A stretch of 22,933 nucleotides of DNA from Rhodospirillales bacterium (GTDB lineage: Bacteria > Pseudomonadota > Alphaproteobacteria > JAREAF01). Positions within the stretch are counted from its first letter, which is position 1, and each line of letters begins with the position of its first letter. The stretch is taken from NCBI GenBank assembly GCA_029240475.1, contig JAREAF010000003.1:1-22933 (forward strand), written 5' to 3'. Positions 14,356 through 21,515 of this stretch are shown here, in pieces. Below the pieces are notes generated by a model, which ran no database searches, had not been told where the DNA came from, and worked only from the letters and a program-made list of their open reading frames with translations. Position numbers and translations under genes: made by a program.

Positions 14356-14366
14356 GAACTTTTCAA
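14338..14366 (-). promoter_or_regulatory. Promoter of the hydroxylase-MarR-methyltransferase operon
   Basis: On the minus strand, TTGAAA (14366-14361, 5 of 6) is followed after exactly 17 bases by TATGTT (14343-14338, 4 of 6). The predicted start near 14331 gives a leader of about 25 bases before ATG 14307. It sits between the csaA stop and the hydroxylase start. Confidence 0.6.
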
Positions 14367-14382
14367 TATCGCAAGCAGACTG

Positions 14383-14718
14383 TCAGTATAGGCGCACGCC
14401 GTTCGGCACTACCCGCTCCGGTTGCACCAGCACCACCTCCCCTTCAAGATCCGGGAATCCGAGCACGAGCACTTCCGAGCGGAACTTGCCGATCTGCTTG
14501 GGCGCGAAATTCACGACCGCCGCCACCTGCCGCCCGACCAGCTCCTCTGGGCGATAATGCTTCGTGATCTGCGCCGAGCTGCGCTTGATTCCGATCTCAG
14601 GGCCGAAATCCACCGTGAGCTTGAAAGCCGGCTTGCGCGCCTCCGGATAGGCCTCGACCGCGATGATGGTGCCCACGCGGATATCCACGCGGGCGAAGTC
14701 CTCGTAGGCGATGGTCAT
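14383..14718 (-). CDS. csaA: CsaA-type tRNA-binding protein
   Basis: This 111-residue single-domain OB-fold protein is of the EMAP-II/CsaA tRNA-binding type. It shows FARVDIRVGTIIAVEAYPEARKPAFKLTVDFG (about 8-39), SSAQITKHY (47-55), and the strongly conserved GRQVAAVVNFAPKQIGKFRSEVLVLGFPD (62-90). It forms homodimers and has been described as chaperone-like in Bacillus (CsaA); its bacterial role is not settled. Length matches the stand-alone family and not the C-terminal domain of MetRS. GGGAGC lies 7-12 bases before the ATG, and a promoter is visible at 14753-14782, so it can be expressed apart from the upstream TetR-like gene. Confidence 0.93.
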   Translation of the reverse strand: MTIAYEDFARVDIRVGTIIAVEAYPEARKPAFKLTVDFGPEIGIKRSSAQITKHYRPEELVGRQVAAVVNFAPKQIGKFRSEVLVLGFPDLEGEVVLVQPERVVPNGVRLY

Positions 14719-14752
14719 GGCGGCCGCTCCCGATGCGCGAGGCTGGAGGAGC

Positions 14753-14782
14753 GCTATAGCAACCGCCGTCCCGGACAGGCAA
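14753..14782 (-). promoter_or_regulatory. Promoter of csaA
   Basis: On the minus strand, TTGCCT (14782-14777) is followed after 18 bases by TATAGC (14758-14753), preceded by TG to give an extended -10. The expected start is about 30 bases before the csaA ATG at 14718. The -35 overlaps nothing coding; the TetR-like gene ends at 14788. Confidence 0.45.
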
Positions 14783-14787
14783 TCCCG

Positions 14788-15414
14788 TCAGCCCGGCGAG
14801 CTCTCCTCGGCGGTGTCCAGTCCATCGGCCTCGGGCTGACGATCCTCGCGCCCGAACACGCGGAGGCGCTCGGCCCAGCGCAGCCGCTGGTCGAGGCTGG
14901 CCATGGTCGGAGACAGGTCCGGCGTCTCGTCCTCGAGCCAGGTCCGCAGGGCCGATGCCCAGGCGAGGGCGATCGCCTTGGTGCGCACCGCGCCGCCGAT
15001 GCCGTCCATCTGCAGCCCGGCGGCTTCGCCCATCCAGCGCATCGAGCGCAGGAATTGCGGCGTCGAGGCCGCCATGGCGAACGGATCGCGCATGGAATCG
15101 CGCAGGATCGCCGCCACCGCCTGACGATGAGGCTGCAACGCATCGAAGCGCCGCATCAGCACGTCGAAGATCCGGTCGCGCGGGCGCTCGGAATCCTCCT
15201 CGACCGCATTGGAGGACAGCACCTCCGCATCTATGCGGCGGGTGAAGGCATCGAGCACCGCGCTGCGGGAAGGCAGGACGCGATAGGTCTCGGCGAGCGA
15301 GGCGCCCGCCGCCCGCGCGATCTCCGCCAAGGTCACCTCGCGCCAGCCCCGCTCGACCGCCAGTCTCAAGGCGGCGTCGATCAGGCGGTCGGTCAAATCG
15401 GGCTTCTTCGGCAT
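14788..15414 (-). CDS. TetR-family protein with COQ9-like C-terminus
   Basis: This 208-residue protein has the TetR N-terminal fold: DRLIDAALRLAVERGWREVTLAEIARAAG then ASLAETYRVLPSRSAVLDAF (about 9-56), the HTH with the usual recognition helix. The C-terminal region has AWASALRTWLEDETPDLSPT followed by MASLDQRLRWAERL (about 151-184), a pattern reminiscent of COQ9, the lipid-binding ubiquinone-synthesis factor that shares the TetR fold. GGAGGAG lies 6 bases before the ATG. It is divergent from the sigma factor gene, with 136 bases between. Annotating it as an ordinary TetR repressor is the safe reading; a COQ9-related non-regulatory role is the alternative. Confidence 0.82.
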   Translation of the reverse strand: MPKKPDLTDRLIDAALRLAVERGWREVTLAEIARAAGASLAETYRVLPSRSAVLDAFTRRIDAEVLSSNAVEEDSERPRDRIFDVLMRRFDALQPHRQAVAAILRDSMRDPFAMAASTPQFLRSMRWMGEAAGLQMDGIGGAVRTKAIALAWASALRTWLEDETPDLSPTMASLDQRLRWAERLRVFGREDRQPEADGLDTAEESSPG

Positions 15415-15550
15415 GACGGCTCCTCCCCCTTGCCTTCGGGATCATAGATTGGATCGCGAAGGCGCGGTTTCAGCCCGTCCCCTCATTGCACCGCCGGGCG
15501 GGCGGTGCCACCATGCTTTGGCATTAGCCTCTTGGGAGCGATGGGGAAGC

Positions 15551-16372
15551 ATGCGGCGTGAGCGGACGGCCGCGGCCGATATGCGCTTTCTCGACAGGGT
15601 TCGGGCGCAGCCCTTCCTCACGCCCGAGGAGGAGGACGCGCTGGCGCGCCGCGCGCTCGCTGGCGACCAAGCGGCCGAGGAGCGGCTGATCTGCTCCCAT
15701 CTCAGATTCGTGGCGCGGATGGCGCGTGCCTATCGCTCCTATGGCCTGCCCTTGAGCGACCTCGTCCAGGAAGGCACGGTCGCGCTGATTCAGGCCATCC
15801 GCCGCTATGACCCGAACCGCGGCGCGCGCTTGGCCACCTTCGCCATGTGGTCGATCCGCGCCGCGCTGCAGGAGCAGGTCGCCTCCTCCTGGTCGCTGGT
15901 GCGCATCGGCACCACGGCGACGCAGCGCAGCCTGTTCCTCAAGCTGCGCAGGCTCTCGGCGGAACTCCGGGACGGCGCCGACGCGCTGGGCGAAGAAGTG
16001 ATGGAGACCCTGGCGCGCCGCTTCGGCCTGCCGCTGCCGGAGGTGGCGGCGCTTGCCTCGCGCGCCGTGGCGCATGACCGCTCGATCGAGGAGCGAGGCA
16101 TCGTCCTTCCGGCGGACGGCCGGCCGACGCCGGAGGAAGCCGCCGACCAGCGCCTCCGGTCTTCGCTCCTGGCGCGCGCCCTCGCGGTGCTGCCGGAGCG
16201 CGAGGCGGCGATCATCCGCGGGCGCTATTTCGGCGAGCGGGCCATGAGCTTCGCCGGGCTCGGCCGAGAGCTGGGCCTGTCCAAGGACCGGGTTCGCCAG
16301 CTCGAAGCCAAGGCGCTCGGGCGGCTGCTTGCCTTCCTGAACGCCGCGACCGGCGAGCGGAGCCCGCTCTAG
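15551..16372 (+). CDS. RpoH-family (sigma-32-like) RNA polymerase sigma factor
   Basis: This 273-residue alternative sigma factor has region 1.2/2.1 RFLDRVRAQPFLTPEEEDALARRALAGD, region 2 with LICSHLRFVARMARAYRSYGLPLSDLVQEG (46-75) and the -10-recognition part RYDPNRGARLATFAMWSIRAALQEQV, then QRSLFLKLRRL (125-135), which corresponds to the RpoH box between regions 2 and 3. Region 4 ends with LGLSKDRVRQLEAKALGRL (241-259). The open frame extends to 15413, but the start at 15551 fits the family N-terminus; GGGGAAG is close upstream, and M11 at 15581 is an alternative. Shorter than typical RpoH (~290-300) and divergent, so it is probably an RpoH2-type paralogue. Its stop overlaps ybaK tail to tail by four bases. 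Confidence 0.9.
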   Translation: MRRERTAAADMRFLDRVRAQPFLTPEEEDALARRALAGDQAAEERLICSHLRFVARMARAYRSYGLPLSDLVQEGTVALIQAIRRYDPNRGARLATFAMWSIRAALQEQVASSWSLVRIGTTATQRSLFLKLRRLSAELRDGADALGEEVMETLARRFGLPLPEVAALASRAVAHDRSIEERGIVLPADGRPTPEEAADQRLRSSLLARALAVLPEREAAIIRGRYFGERAMSFAGLGRELGLSKDRVRQLEAKALGRLLAFLNAATGERSPL

Positions 16373-16863
16373 GCGGGATTGCCGGCCGCGAGCTTCAGCA
16401 CGCGCCCGGCGGTCATCTCGACGAGCTGCGCGGGTGTCAGCCGGAACACCGAGAAGGGCGTTCCCGCCGCCGCCCAGATCGTCTCGTGCCGGAACAGGTC
16501 CTCGTCGATGAAGGTGACCGGGGGCGTGGCGTGCCCGATCGGCGCGACCCCGCCGATCGCAAATCCGGTGCGGTCGCGCACGAACTCCGCATCGGCCTTC
16601 CCCAGCCCCTCGCCCAGCGCGGCCGCGACCGCCTTCTCGTCGACGCGGTTGGCGCCGCTGGCGATGACCAGCACCGCGCGCCCCGAGGGCTTCGCCCGGA
16701 ACACCAGCGACTTGGCGATCTGCGCCACTTCGCAGCCGATGGCCGCGGCTGCGTCGGCCGAGCTGCGCGTCGTCTCGGCGAACTCGACCACCTGACAGTC
16801 ATAGTCGCGTTCGGCCAGAAGCTGCTGGATGCGTTGCGCGGCGGGACGGAGCGGCTGAGTCAT
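16369..16863 (-). CDS. YbaK/EbsC-family aminoacyl-tRNA deacylase
   Basis: This 164-residue editing-domain protein of the YbaK/ProX superfamily hydrolyses mischarged tRNAs such as Cys-tRNA(Pro) or Ala-tRNA(Pro). Visible motifs are the substrate-pocket lysine in AQIAKSLVFRA (K51), VLVIASGANRVDEKAVAAALG and GGVAPIGHATPPVTFIDEDL with its conserved Gly-x-x-Pro-Ile-Gly-His. Which tRNA it edits cannot be decided by eye. The ATG lies 6 bases after the proC stop, so it is the last gene of the ubiK-ybjN-proC-ybaK run, and its end overlaps the sigma factor gene on the opposite strand. Confidence 0.92.
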   Translation of the reverse strand: MTQPLRPAAQRIQQLLAERDYDCQVVEFAETTRSSADAAAAIGCEVAQIAKSLVFRAKPSGRAVLVIASGANRVDEKAVAAALGEGLGKADAEFVRDRTGFAIGGVAPIGHATPPVTFIDEDLFRHETIWAAAGTPFSVFRLTPAQLVEMTAGRVLKLAAGNPA

Positions 16864-16869
16864 GATCGG

Positions 16870-17688
16870 TCAGTCCGCCAGCTCGCGCGAGCGGCGTGTC
16901 GCCGCCGCGATGGCGCGCGTGAAGAGCGGCTGCAGCCCGTCTTCGGCCATGAGGATCTTCAGCGCCTCCAGCGTGGTTCCGCCTGGGCTGGTGACGTTCT
17001 TGCGCAACTGCTCGAGAGCTTCCTCCGACTGGCGCGACAGCTCGCCCGCGCCTTCGACGGTGCGGCGCGCAAGCCGCTGCGCAAGGTCCCCCGGCAGCCC
17101 GGCGGCGATGCCGGCCTCCGCCAGCACCTCCATCAAGAGGAAGACATAGGCGGGCCCGCCGCCCGAGACCGCGGTCACCGCATCGATGAGCTCCTCCTCC
17201 TCGACCCACGCGACTTCCCCCACCGCCGAGAGCAGCGCATCGGCGGTGGCGCGCTGGGCCGGCGTGACCTCGGGACTGGCGACGGCGACGGTGATGCCGC
17301 GCCCGACCGCCGCCGGCGTGTTGGGCATGGCGCGCACGGTGGCGGCGTCCGCGCCGAACTGGCGTGCGAAATAGCCGAGCGTCTTGCCGGCGGCGATCGA
17401 CAGGAACAGCGTGCCGGGCTCAGCGAACCGCGCCAGGTCGGCGACGGCGGCGGCCATCATCTGCGGCTTGACCGCGAGCAGCACGACGGCGGGCCGCAAA
17501 GCGTCGGGAAGCTGGGCGCAGTCGGTGACGTGGCGCATGCCGCGCCGCGCCAGGCGAGCGCCGATCTCCAGATTGGGCTCGACGATCACCACCTCGCCCG
17601 GCGGCAGGCCCTGTGCGAGCCAGCCTTCCAGCATCGCGCCGCCCATCTTGCCGCATCCGATCAGGAGCAGCTCGCCGTCCAACCGCAT
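16870..17688 (-). CDS. proC: Pyrroline-5-carboxylate reductase
   Basis: This NADPH-dependent enzyme makes proline from pyrroline-5-carboxylate. The 272-residue length is typical. The N-terminal Rossmann motif is LLLIGCGKMGGAMLEGW (about 7-23), followed by VVLLAVKPQMM and VRAMPNTPAAVGRGIT, and the C-terminal dimerisation domain carries the family signature VTAVSGGGPAYVFLLMEVL and LRKNVTSPGGTTLEAL. The open frame runs on to 18144, but the ATG at 17688 gives the correct N-terminus and has GGAGG 5 bases upstream. It sits between ybjN (32-base gap) and ybaK (6-base gap). Confidence 0.96.
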   Translation of the reverse strand: MRLDGELLLIGCGKMGGAMLEGWLAQGLPPGEVVIVEPNLEIGARLARRGMRHVTDCAQLPDALRPAVVLLAVKPQMMAAAVADLARFAEPGTLFLSIAAGKTLGYFARQFGADAATVRAMPNTPAAVGRGITVAVASPEVTPAQRATADALLSAVGEVAWVEEEELIDAVTAVSGGGPAYVFLLMEVLAEAGIAAGLPGDLAQRLARRTVEGAGELSRQSEEALEQLRKNVTSPGGTTLEALKILMAEDGLQPLFTRAIAAATRRSRELAD

Positions 17689-17720
17689 CCCGGCCTCCGT
17701 TCGGGCCGGCGGAGCGGGAA

Positions 17721-18227
17721 TCAGGCTTCGCCGACCGTGTCCAGCATCGAGGCGGCGACCGCCTCGGCCGGAGTCTTGCCGCCCCAGAGCAGGAATTGGA
17801 AGGCCGGAAAGAAGCGCTCGCACTCGGCGACGGCGATGTCCACCAGGTCCTCGACCTGCTCGACCGACGCGCCCCCCAGACCGCGCAGCAGCACGGTATG
17901 GCGGAACAGCGGCACCCCGTCCTCGGAGCCGATCTCGAAATGGCCGAGCCACATGCGCTCGTTGATGAGGGCGATGAGCTCGCTGGCCGCGGCCCGGCGG
18001 GCAGGCGGCACCTTGGCGTCCAGCAGGCAGGAGAAGTACATCGAGCTCAGATCCTGCTGCCAGACGAAGTGCATCCGATAGCTGGCCCACCGCCCGACCA
18101 CCTCCACCAGCATCTCCTCGTCGGAGGCGCGCTCGAACGCCCACTCGTTGGCGCTGACCAGCTCCTCCACGATGTCGATGGGATTGGCGGTCGGGAGGCT
18201 TTCGCGGGCGATCGAAAGATTGCTCAT
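17721..18227 (-). CDS. YbjN-domain protein
   Basis: This 168-residue soluble protein belongs to the YbjN (type III chaperone-like fold) family. It starts with MSNLSIARESLPTANPIDIVEELVSANEW, followed by the alternating strands EEMLVEVVGRWASYRMHFVWQQDLSSMYFSC and MWLGHFEIGSEDGVPLFRHTVLLRG. The ATG at 18227 has a strong ribosome-binding site (GGGAGGTGA) and is preferred to the longer open frame from 18317. In E. coli YbjN has been linked to stress and motility phenotypes, but its biochemical role is not known. The order ubiK-ybjN-proC looks like one operon, although 152 bases separate ubiK and ybjN. Confidence 0.87.
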   Translation of the reverse strand: MSNLSIARESLPTANPIDIVEELVSANEWAFERASDEEMLVEVVGRWASYRMHFVWQQDLSSMYFSCLLDAKVPPARRAAASELIALINERMWLGHFEIGSEDGVPLFRHTVLLRGLGGASVEQVEDLVDIAVAECERFFPAFQFLLWGGKTPAEAVAASMLDTVGEA

Positions 18228-18379
18228 CGCTTCACCTCCCCCAGGGCGGCAGGGCGCCGCCCGCGGGCTCTCGCGACTCGGCCGATCTTTCGTGATCGCC
18301 GGGCCGTGGAACCACAATATCTAGCGTGCCAAAGATGGAATCTGGAAGCAACAGAGATTTCGGATCAATGCGGCCCGGC

Positions 18380-18718
18380 TCAGCCTTCAGCGCTCGTGCC
18401 CTCGGCGAAGGACGCCGGTTCGGCGGGCTTGGCGGCGCGGGCGCGGGCGGCGCGCGCCTTCGCCGGAGCCGATTCGGCGAGCGTGGCCTCGAGCGCCGCC
18501 AGGCGCTGCTCCAGACGCTCCTGCTCGGCGCGGGCCTTGGCGGCCATCGCCTGAACGGCGTCGAACTCCTCGCGGGTGACGAGGTCCATGGAGGCGAGCC
18601 AGCGCTCCATCTGCTCCCTGAGGCGCGACTCGATCTCCTGCCGGATGCCGGCGAATGCGCCCATGGCGCCGCCCGCCATGCGGGCGAAATCGTCGAAGAA
18701 GCGGTTCTGGGACTGCAT
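18380..18718 (-). CDS. ubiK: Ubiquinone biosynthesis accessory factor UbiK (BMFP family)
   Basis: This 112-residue protein has the UbiK/YqiC layout: N-terminal QNRFFDDFARMAGGAMGAFAGIRQEIESRLREQMERWL (about 4-41, amphipathic), then VTREEFDAVQAMAAKARAEQERLEQRLAALEATL (about 47-80), a trimeric coiled coil, and an Ala/Lys-rich low-complexity tail. UbiK helps the Ubi complex in aerobic ubiquinone synthesis and binds membranes through its N-terminal helix. AGGAGA lies about 9 bases before the ATG. It is divergent from lgt across 143 bases. The tail (KARAARARAAKPAEP) is longer than in the E. coli protein, a common feature of GC-rich genomes. Confidence 0.88.
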   Translation of the reverse strand: MQSQNRFFDDFARMAGGAMGAFAGIRQEIESRLREQMERWLASMDLVTREEFDAVQAMAAKARAEQERLEQRLAALEATLAESAPAKARAARARAAKPAEPASFAEGTSAEG

Positions 18719-18795
18719 CGCGGCGGTTCTCCTCAGCCAGGCGGCCTTTCATCAGAAGAATGGTGACGCACGGCCGCGAGTGCAACCGGCGGCGC

Positions 18796-18825
18796 TTGCC
18801 CCTGCCCTGCGGGCGCGCCTATAAG
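18796..18825 (+). promoter_or_regulatory. Candidate promoter of the lgt operon
   Basis: TTGCCC (18796-18801, 4 of 6) is followed after 18 bases by TATAAG (18820-18825, 5 of 6). The start would fall about 30 bases before the lgt ATG at 18862. It lies in the divergent ubiK-lgt gap. Confidence 0.4.
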
Positions 18826-18861
18826 GCGAAGCCTCTGAACGCAAAACGGCGGCTCCGCCCG

Positions 18862-19659
18862 ATGCTCGCCCTGCCCTTTCCCAACATCGACCCGGTCGCC
18901 TTCGAGATCGGCCCCCTCGTGGTGCGCTGGTATGCGCTGGCCTACATCGTCGGGCTCATCATCGGGTGGAAATACGCGGTGTGGCTCAACCGCCGCCCGG
19001 CCGGGCTGGTGCCGCAGGCCGCGCTCGACGATTTCCTCGCCTGGGCGGTGATCGGCATCGTGCTGGGCGGGCGGATCGGCTACGTCCTGTTTTATCAGCC
19101 GGACTATTTCCTGGAAAACCCGCTCGCCGTGTTCGAGCTGTGGCGCGGCGGGATGTCCTTCCATGGCGGCCTCATCGGCATCATCCTCGCCATGCTGCTC
19201 TTCGCCCGAAAGCGCGGCGTGCCGTTCCTGGCCATGACCGACCTCGTCGCCGCCGCCGGCCCGATCGGGCTCTTCCTCGGGCGGCTCGCCAATTTCATCA
19301 ATGGCGAGCTGTTCGGGCGCCCGACCGACGTGCCCTGGGCGATAATCTTCCCGGCCGGCGGCCCGGTCCCGCGCCATCCCAGCCAACTCTACGAGGCCGC
19401 GCTGGAGGGCGTCGTCCTCTTCCTGATCCTGCTGGTGCTGGCGACGACCTTCCAGGCGCGGCGCTGGCCCGGCGTGATCAGCGGGACCTTCCTCGCCGGC
19501 TATGGGGTCGCGCGCATCATCGTCGAGTTCTTCCGCGAGCCGGACCCGCAGCTGGGGTTCTTGTGGGGCGGCGCGACCATGGGGCAGATCCTCTCGCTGC
19601 CGATGGTGGCGGTCGGCATCGCCGTGATCTTCTACGCGCGGCGCCGCAAGCCGGCATGA
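18862..19659 (+). CDS. lgt: Prolipoprotein diacylglyceryl transferase
   Basis: This inner-membrane enzyme transfers diacylglycerol from phosphatidylglycerol to the lipobox cysteine, the first step of lipoprotein maturation. The 265-residue protein has about seven hydrophobic helices. Signature residues are present: H101 in SFHGGLIGIILA, R141 and N144 in the Lgt signature GRLANFINGELFGRPTD (140-156), and R/E residues in VARIIVEFFREPD near the C-terminus. The open frame extends upstream to 18655, but MLALPFPNIDPVAFEIGPL from 18862 is the typical N-terminus. The stop overlaps the midA start (ATGA). It heads the lgt-midA-pgeF-M24 run. Confidence 0.96.
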   Translation: MLALPFPNIDPVAFEIGPLVVRWYALAYIVGLIIGWKYAVWLNRRPAGLVPQAALDDFLAWAVIGIVLGGRIGYVLFYQPDYFLENPLAVFELWRGGMSFHGGLIGIILAMLLFARKRGVPFLAMTDLVAAAGPIGLFLGRLANFINGELFGRPTDVPWAIIFPAGGPVPRHPSQLYEAALEGVVLFLILLVLATTFQARRWPGVISGTFLAGYGVARIIVEFFREPDPQLGFLWGGATMGQILSLPMVAVGIAVIFYARRRKPA

Positions 19660-20738
19660 ACGCGCTCGGGCGCGCGCTTGCCGCCCGCATCCGCGCAACC
19701 GGCCCGATCCCCCTCGCCGACTACATGGCCGAGGCCCTGACCCATCCGACCTTCGGCTATTACCGGCGCGGCGATCCCTTGGGCGCCGCGGGCGACTTCA
19801 TCACCTCGCCGGAGGTCAGCCAGATGTTCGGCGAGCTGATCGGGTTCTGGCTGGTCGAGGCCTGGGAGCGGCTCGGACGCCCGGACCCCATGATGCTGGT
19901 CGAGCTCGGGCCCGGGCGCGGCACCTTGATGGCGGACGCGCTCCGCGCGGCGAAGGTCCGGCCCGACTTCGGCGCGGCGGTGCGGCTGCATCTGGTCGAA
20001 TCGAGCCCGGGCTTGCGCGCGCGGCAGGCCGCGGCGCTTCAGCATGCGCAGCCGCAGTGGCATGACGGCTGGGAGACCGTACCCGGCGGACCCCTCCTCC
20101 TCATCGCCAACGAGTTCTTCGACGCGCTGCCGATCCGCCAGTTCCAGCGCACCGACGCCGGCTGGTGCGAGCGCATGGTCGCCCTCGACGAGACGGGCGA
20201 GCGGTTCCGCTGGGTGCTGGCGCCGCCGAGCGCCGCCGCCGAAGCGCTGCTCGCGCCAGAGCAACTTCAGGCGGCCGTGGGCGCCATCGCCGAAGTCTCG
20301 CCCGCGGCGCGGGGTCTCGCCGCGGCGATCGGAGCGGGCCTTGCCGAAGCGCCAAGCGCGGCGCTGATCGTCGATTACGGTCATGACCGAAGCGCGCCCG
20401 GCGATACCCTGCAGGCGGTACGTCGGCACCAGCCCGCCGATCCGCTGGAAGATCCGGGCGAGGCGGACCTGACGGCGCATGTCGATTTCGCCGCCCTCGC
20501 CCGCGCCGCGCGCGCGGCCGGGGCTGAGGCGCACGGGCCGGTGGCCCAGGGCGACTTCCTCAAGGCTCTCGGCATCGAGCTGCGCGCCGAGCGCCTCTGC
20601 GCGCACGCCACTCCCGAGCAGGCGGAGGCCATCCGCTCGGGCCTGCATCGCTTGATCGGTGAGGCGGAAATGGGCAGGCTGTTCCGGGTCCTGGCCCTGA
20701 CCTCGCCAGGCTTCGGCCCGCCCGCCGGCTTTATCTAG
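19656..20738 (+). CDS. MidA/NDUFAF7-family SAM-dependent arginine methyltransferase
   Basis: This 360-residue protein belongs to the MidA/NDUFAF7 (DUF185) family, whose mitochondrial members dimethylate an arginine of the 49-kDa complex I subunit. Diagnostic motifs are GPIPLADYMAEALTHPTFGYY, GDFITSPEVSQMFGELIGFWL (46-66), SAM motif I LVELGPGRGTLMADAL (81-96), LIANEFFDALPIRQF (149-163), LIVDYGHDRSAPGDTL and DLTAHVDFAALA. The ATG at 19656 overlaps the lgt stop; the much longer upstream frame is a shadow of lgt. pgeF follows after 7 bases. The bacterial substrate is not proven; the complex I link is inference from the eukaryotic homologue. Confidence 0.92.
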   Translation: MNALGRALAARIRATGPIPLADYMAEALTHPTFGYYRRGDPLGAAGDFITSPEVSQMFGELIGFWLVEAWERLGRPDPMMLVELGPGRGTLMADALRAAKVRPDFGAAVRLHLVESSPGLRARQAAALQHAQPQWHDGWETVPGGPLLLIANEFFDALPIRQFQRTDAGWCERMVALDETGERFRWVLAPPSAAAEALLAPEQLQAAVGAIAEVSPAARGLAAAIGAGLAEAPSAALIVDYGHDRSAPGDTLQAVRRHQPADPLEDPGEADLTAHVDFAALARAARAAGAEAHGPVAQGDFLKALGIELRAERLCAHATPEQAEAIRSGLHRLIGEAEMGRLFRVLALTSPGFGPPAGFI

Positions 20739-20745
20739 CACCCGG

Positions 20746-21510
20746 ATGATCCAGCCAGAGACGCTCGTTGCGCCCGGACTTGCCGCCTCCTTCTTCACCC
20801 GCGAGGGCGGGGTCAGCGAAGGGCTCTATGCCGCCCTCAATTGCGGCTACGGCTCGGGCGACAACCCCGAGGCCGTTCGCGAGAATCGCCGCCGCGCGAT
20901 GGAGCGGATGAGCCTGAAGCCGGAGGCGCTGGTCACGCTTTACCAGATCCACAGCCCCACGGTGGTCACCGTCGAGGAGCCCTGGCGGCCCGGCGAGTCG
21001 CCCAAGGCCGACGGCGCGGTGACCAGCCGTCCCGGGATCGCGCTCGGCATCCTCACCGCCGACTGCGCGCCGGTGCTCTTCGCCGACCCCGAGGCGCGGG
21101 TGATCGGCGCCGCGCATGCCGGTTGGCGCGGCGCCTTCACCGGCGTGCTGGAGGAGACGGTCGCGGCGATGGCGCGGCTCGGCGCGGAGCCCAAGCGCAT
21201 CCGCGCCGCGATCGGCCCCTGCATCGCTCAGCCCTCCTACGAGGTCGGGCCGGAATTTCATGCGCGCTTCGTCGAGGCGGATGCGGCCAATGCGCGCTTC
21301 TTCCGCCCGTCGGCGCGCGCCGGGCACCATTTGTTCGACCTCGCCGGATATGTGCGCAGCCGGCTCGACAGGCTGGAGCTCGCCGCGATCGGAGCGGCGG
21401 GCGCCGACACCGCCGCCGACCCGCAGCGTTGGTTCAGCTATCGACGCGCGACGCTCGCCGGCGAGAAGGATTACGGCCGCCTGCTCTCGGCCATCGCCCT
21501 GGAGGACTGA
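20746..21510 (+). CDS. pgeF: Purine nucleoside phosphorylase/laccase-domain protein PgeF (YfiH)
   Basis: This 254-residue protein of the DUF152/YfiH family was formerly called polyphenol oxidase and is now linked to editing of peptidoglycan precursors (UDP-MurNAc-L-Ser) and to purine nucleoside activity. The zinc/copper-site residues are H69 (TLYQIHS), C107 (LTADCAPVLF) and H124 (GAAHAGWRG), with FFTREGGVSEGLYAALNCG near the N-terminus and IGPCIAQPSYEVG and WFSYRR later. Length is normal. The ATG lies 7 bases after the midA stop and its own stop is 5 bases before the next gene, so it is part of the lgt operon. Confidence 0.94.
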   Translation: MIQPETLVAPGLAASFFTREGGVSEGLYAALNCGYGSGDNPEAVRENRRRAMERMSLKPEALVTLYQIHSPTVVTVEEPWRPGESPKADGAVTSRPGIALGILTADCAPVLFADPEARVIGAAHAGWRGAFTGVLEETVAAMARLGAEPKRIRAAIGPCIAQPSYEVGPEFHARFVEADAANARFFRPSARAGHHLFDLAGYVRSRLDRLELAAIGAAGADTAADPQRWFSYRRATLAGEKDYGRLLSAIALED

Positions 21511-21515
21511 ACGCC

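Noticed and set aside
15506..15523. TGCCA-N8-TGGCA inverted repeat upstream of the sigma factor
   Set aside because: 5-bp arms are too short to stand out. It resembles a sigma-54 or operator element only loosely, and no second box is present.
15413..15550. 46-residue N-terminal extension of the sigma factor
   Set aside because: The extension is unrelated to sigma region 1, and the ATG at 15551 gives the family N-terminus.
16486..18081. 531-residue plus-strand frame opposite ybaK, proC and ybjN
   Set aside because: It is antisense to three clear genes and lacks any domain-like segment.
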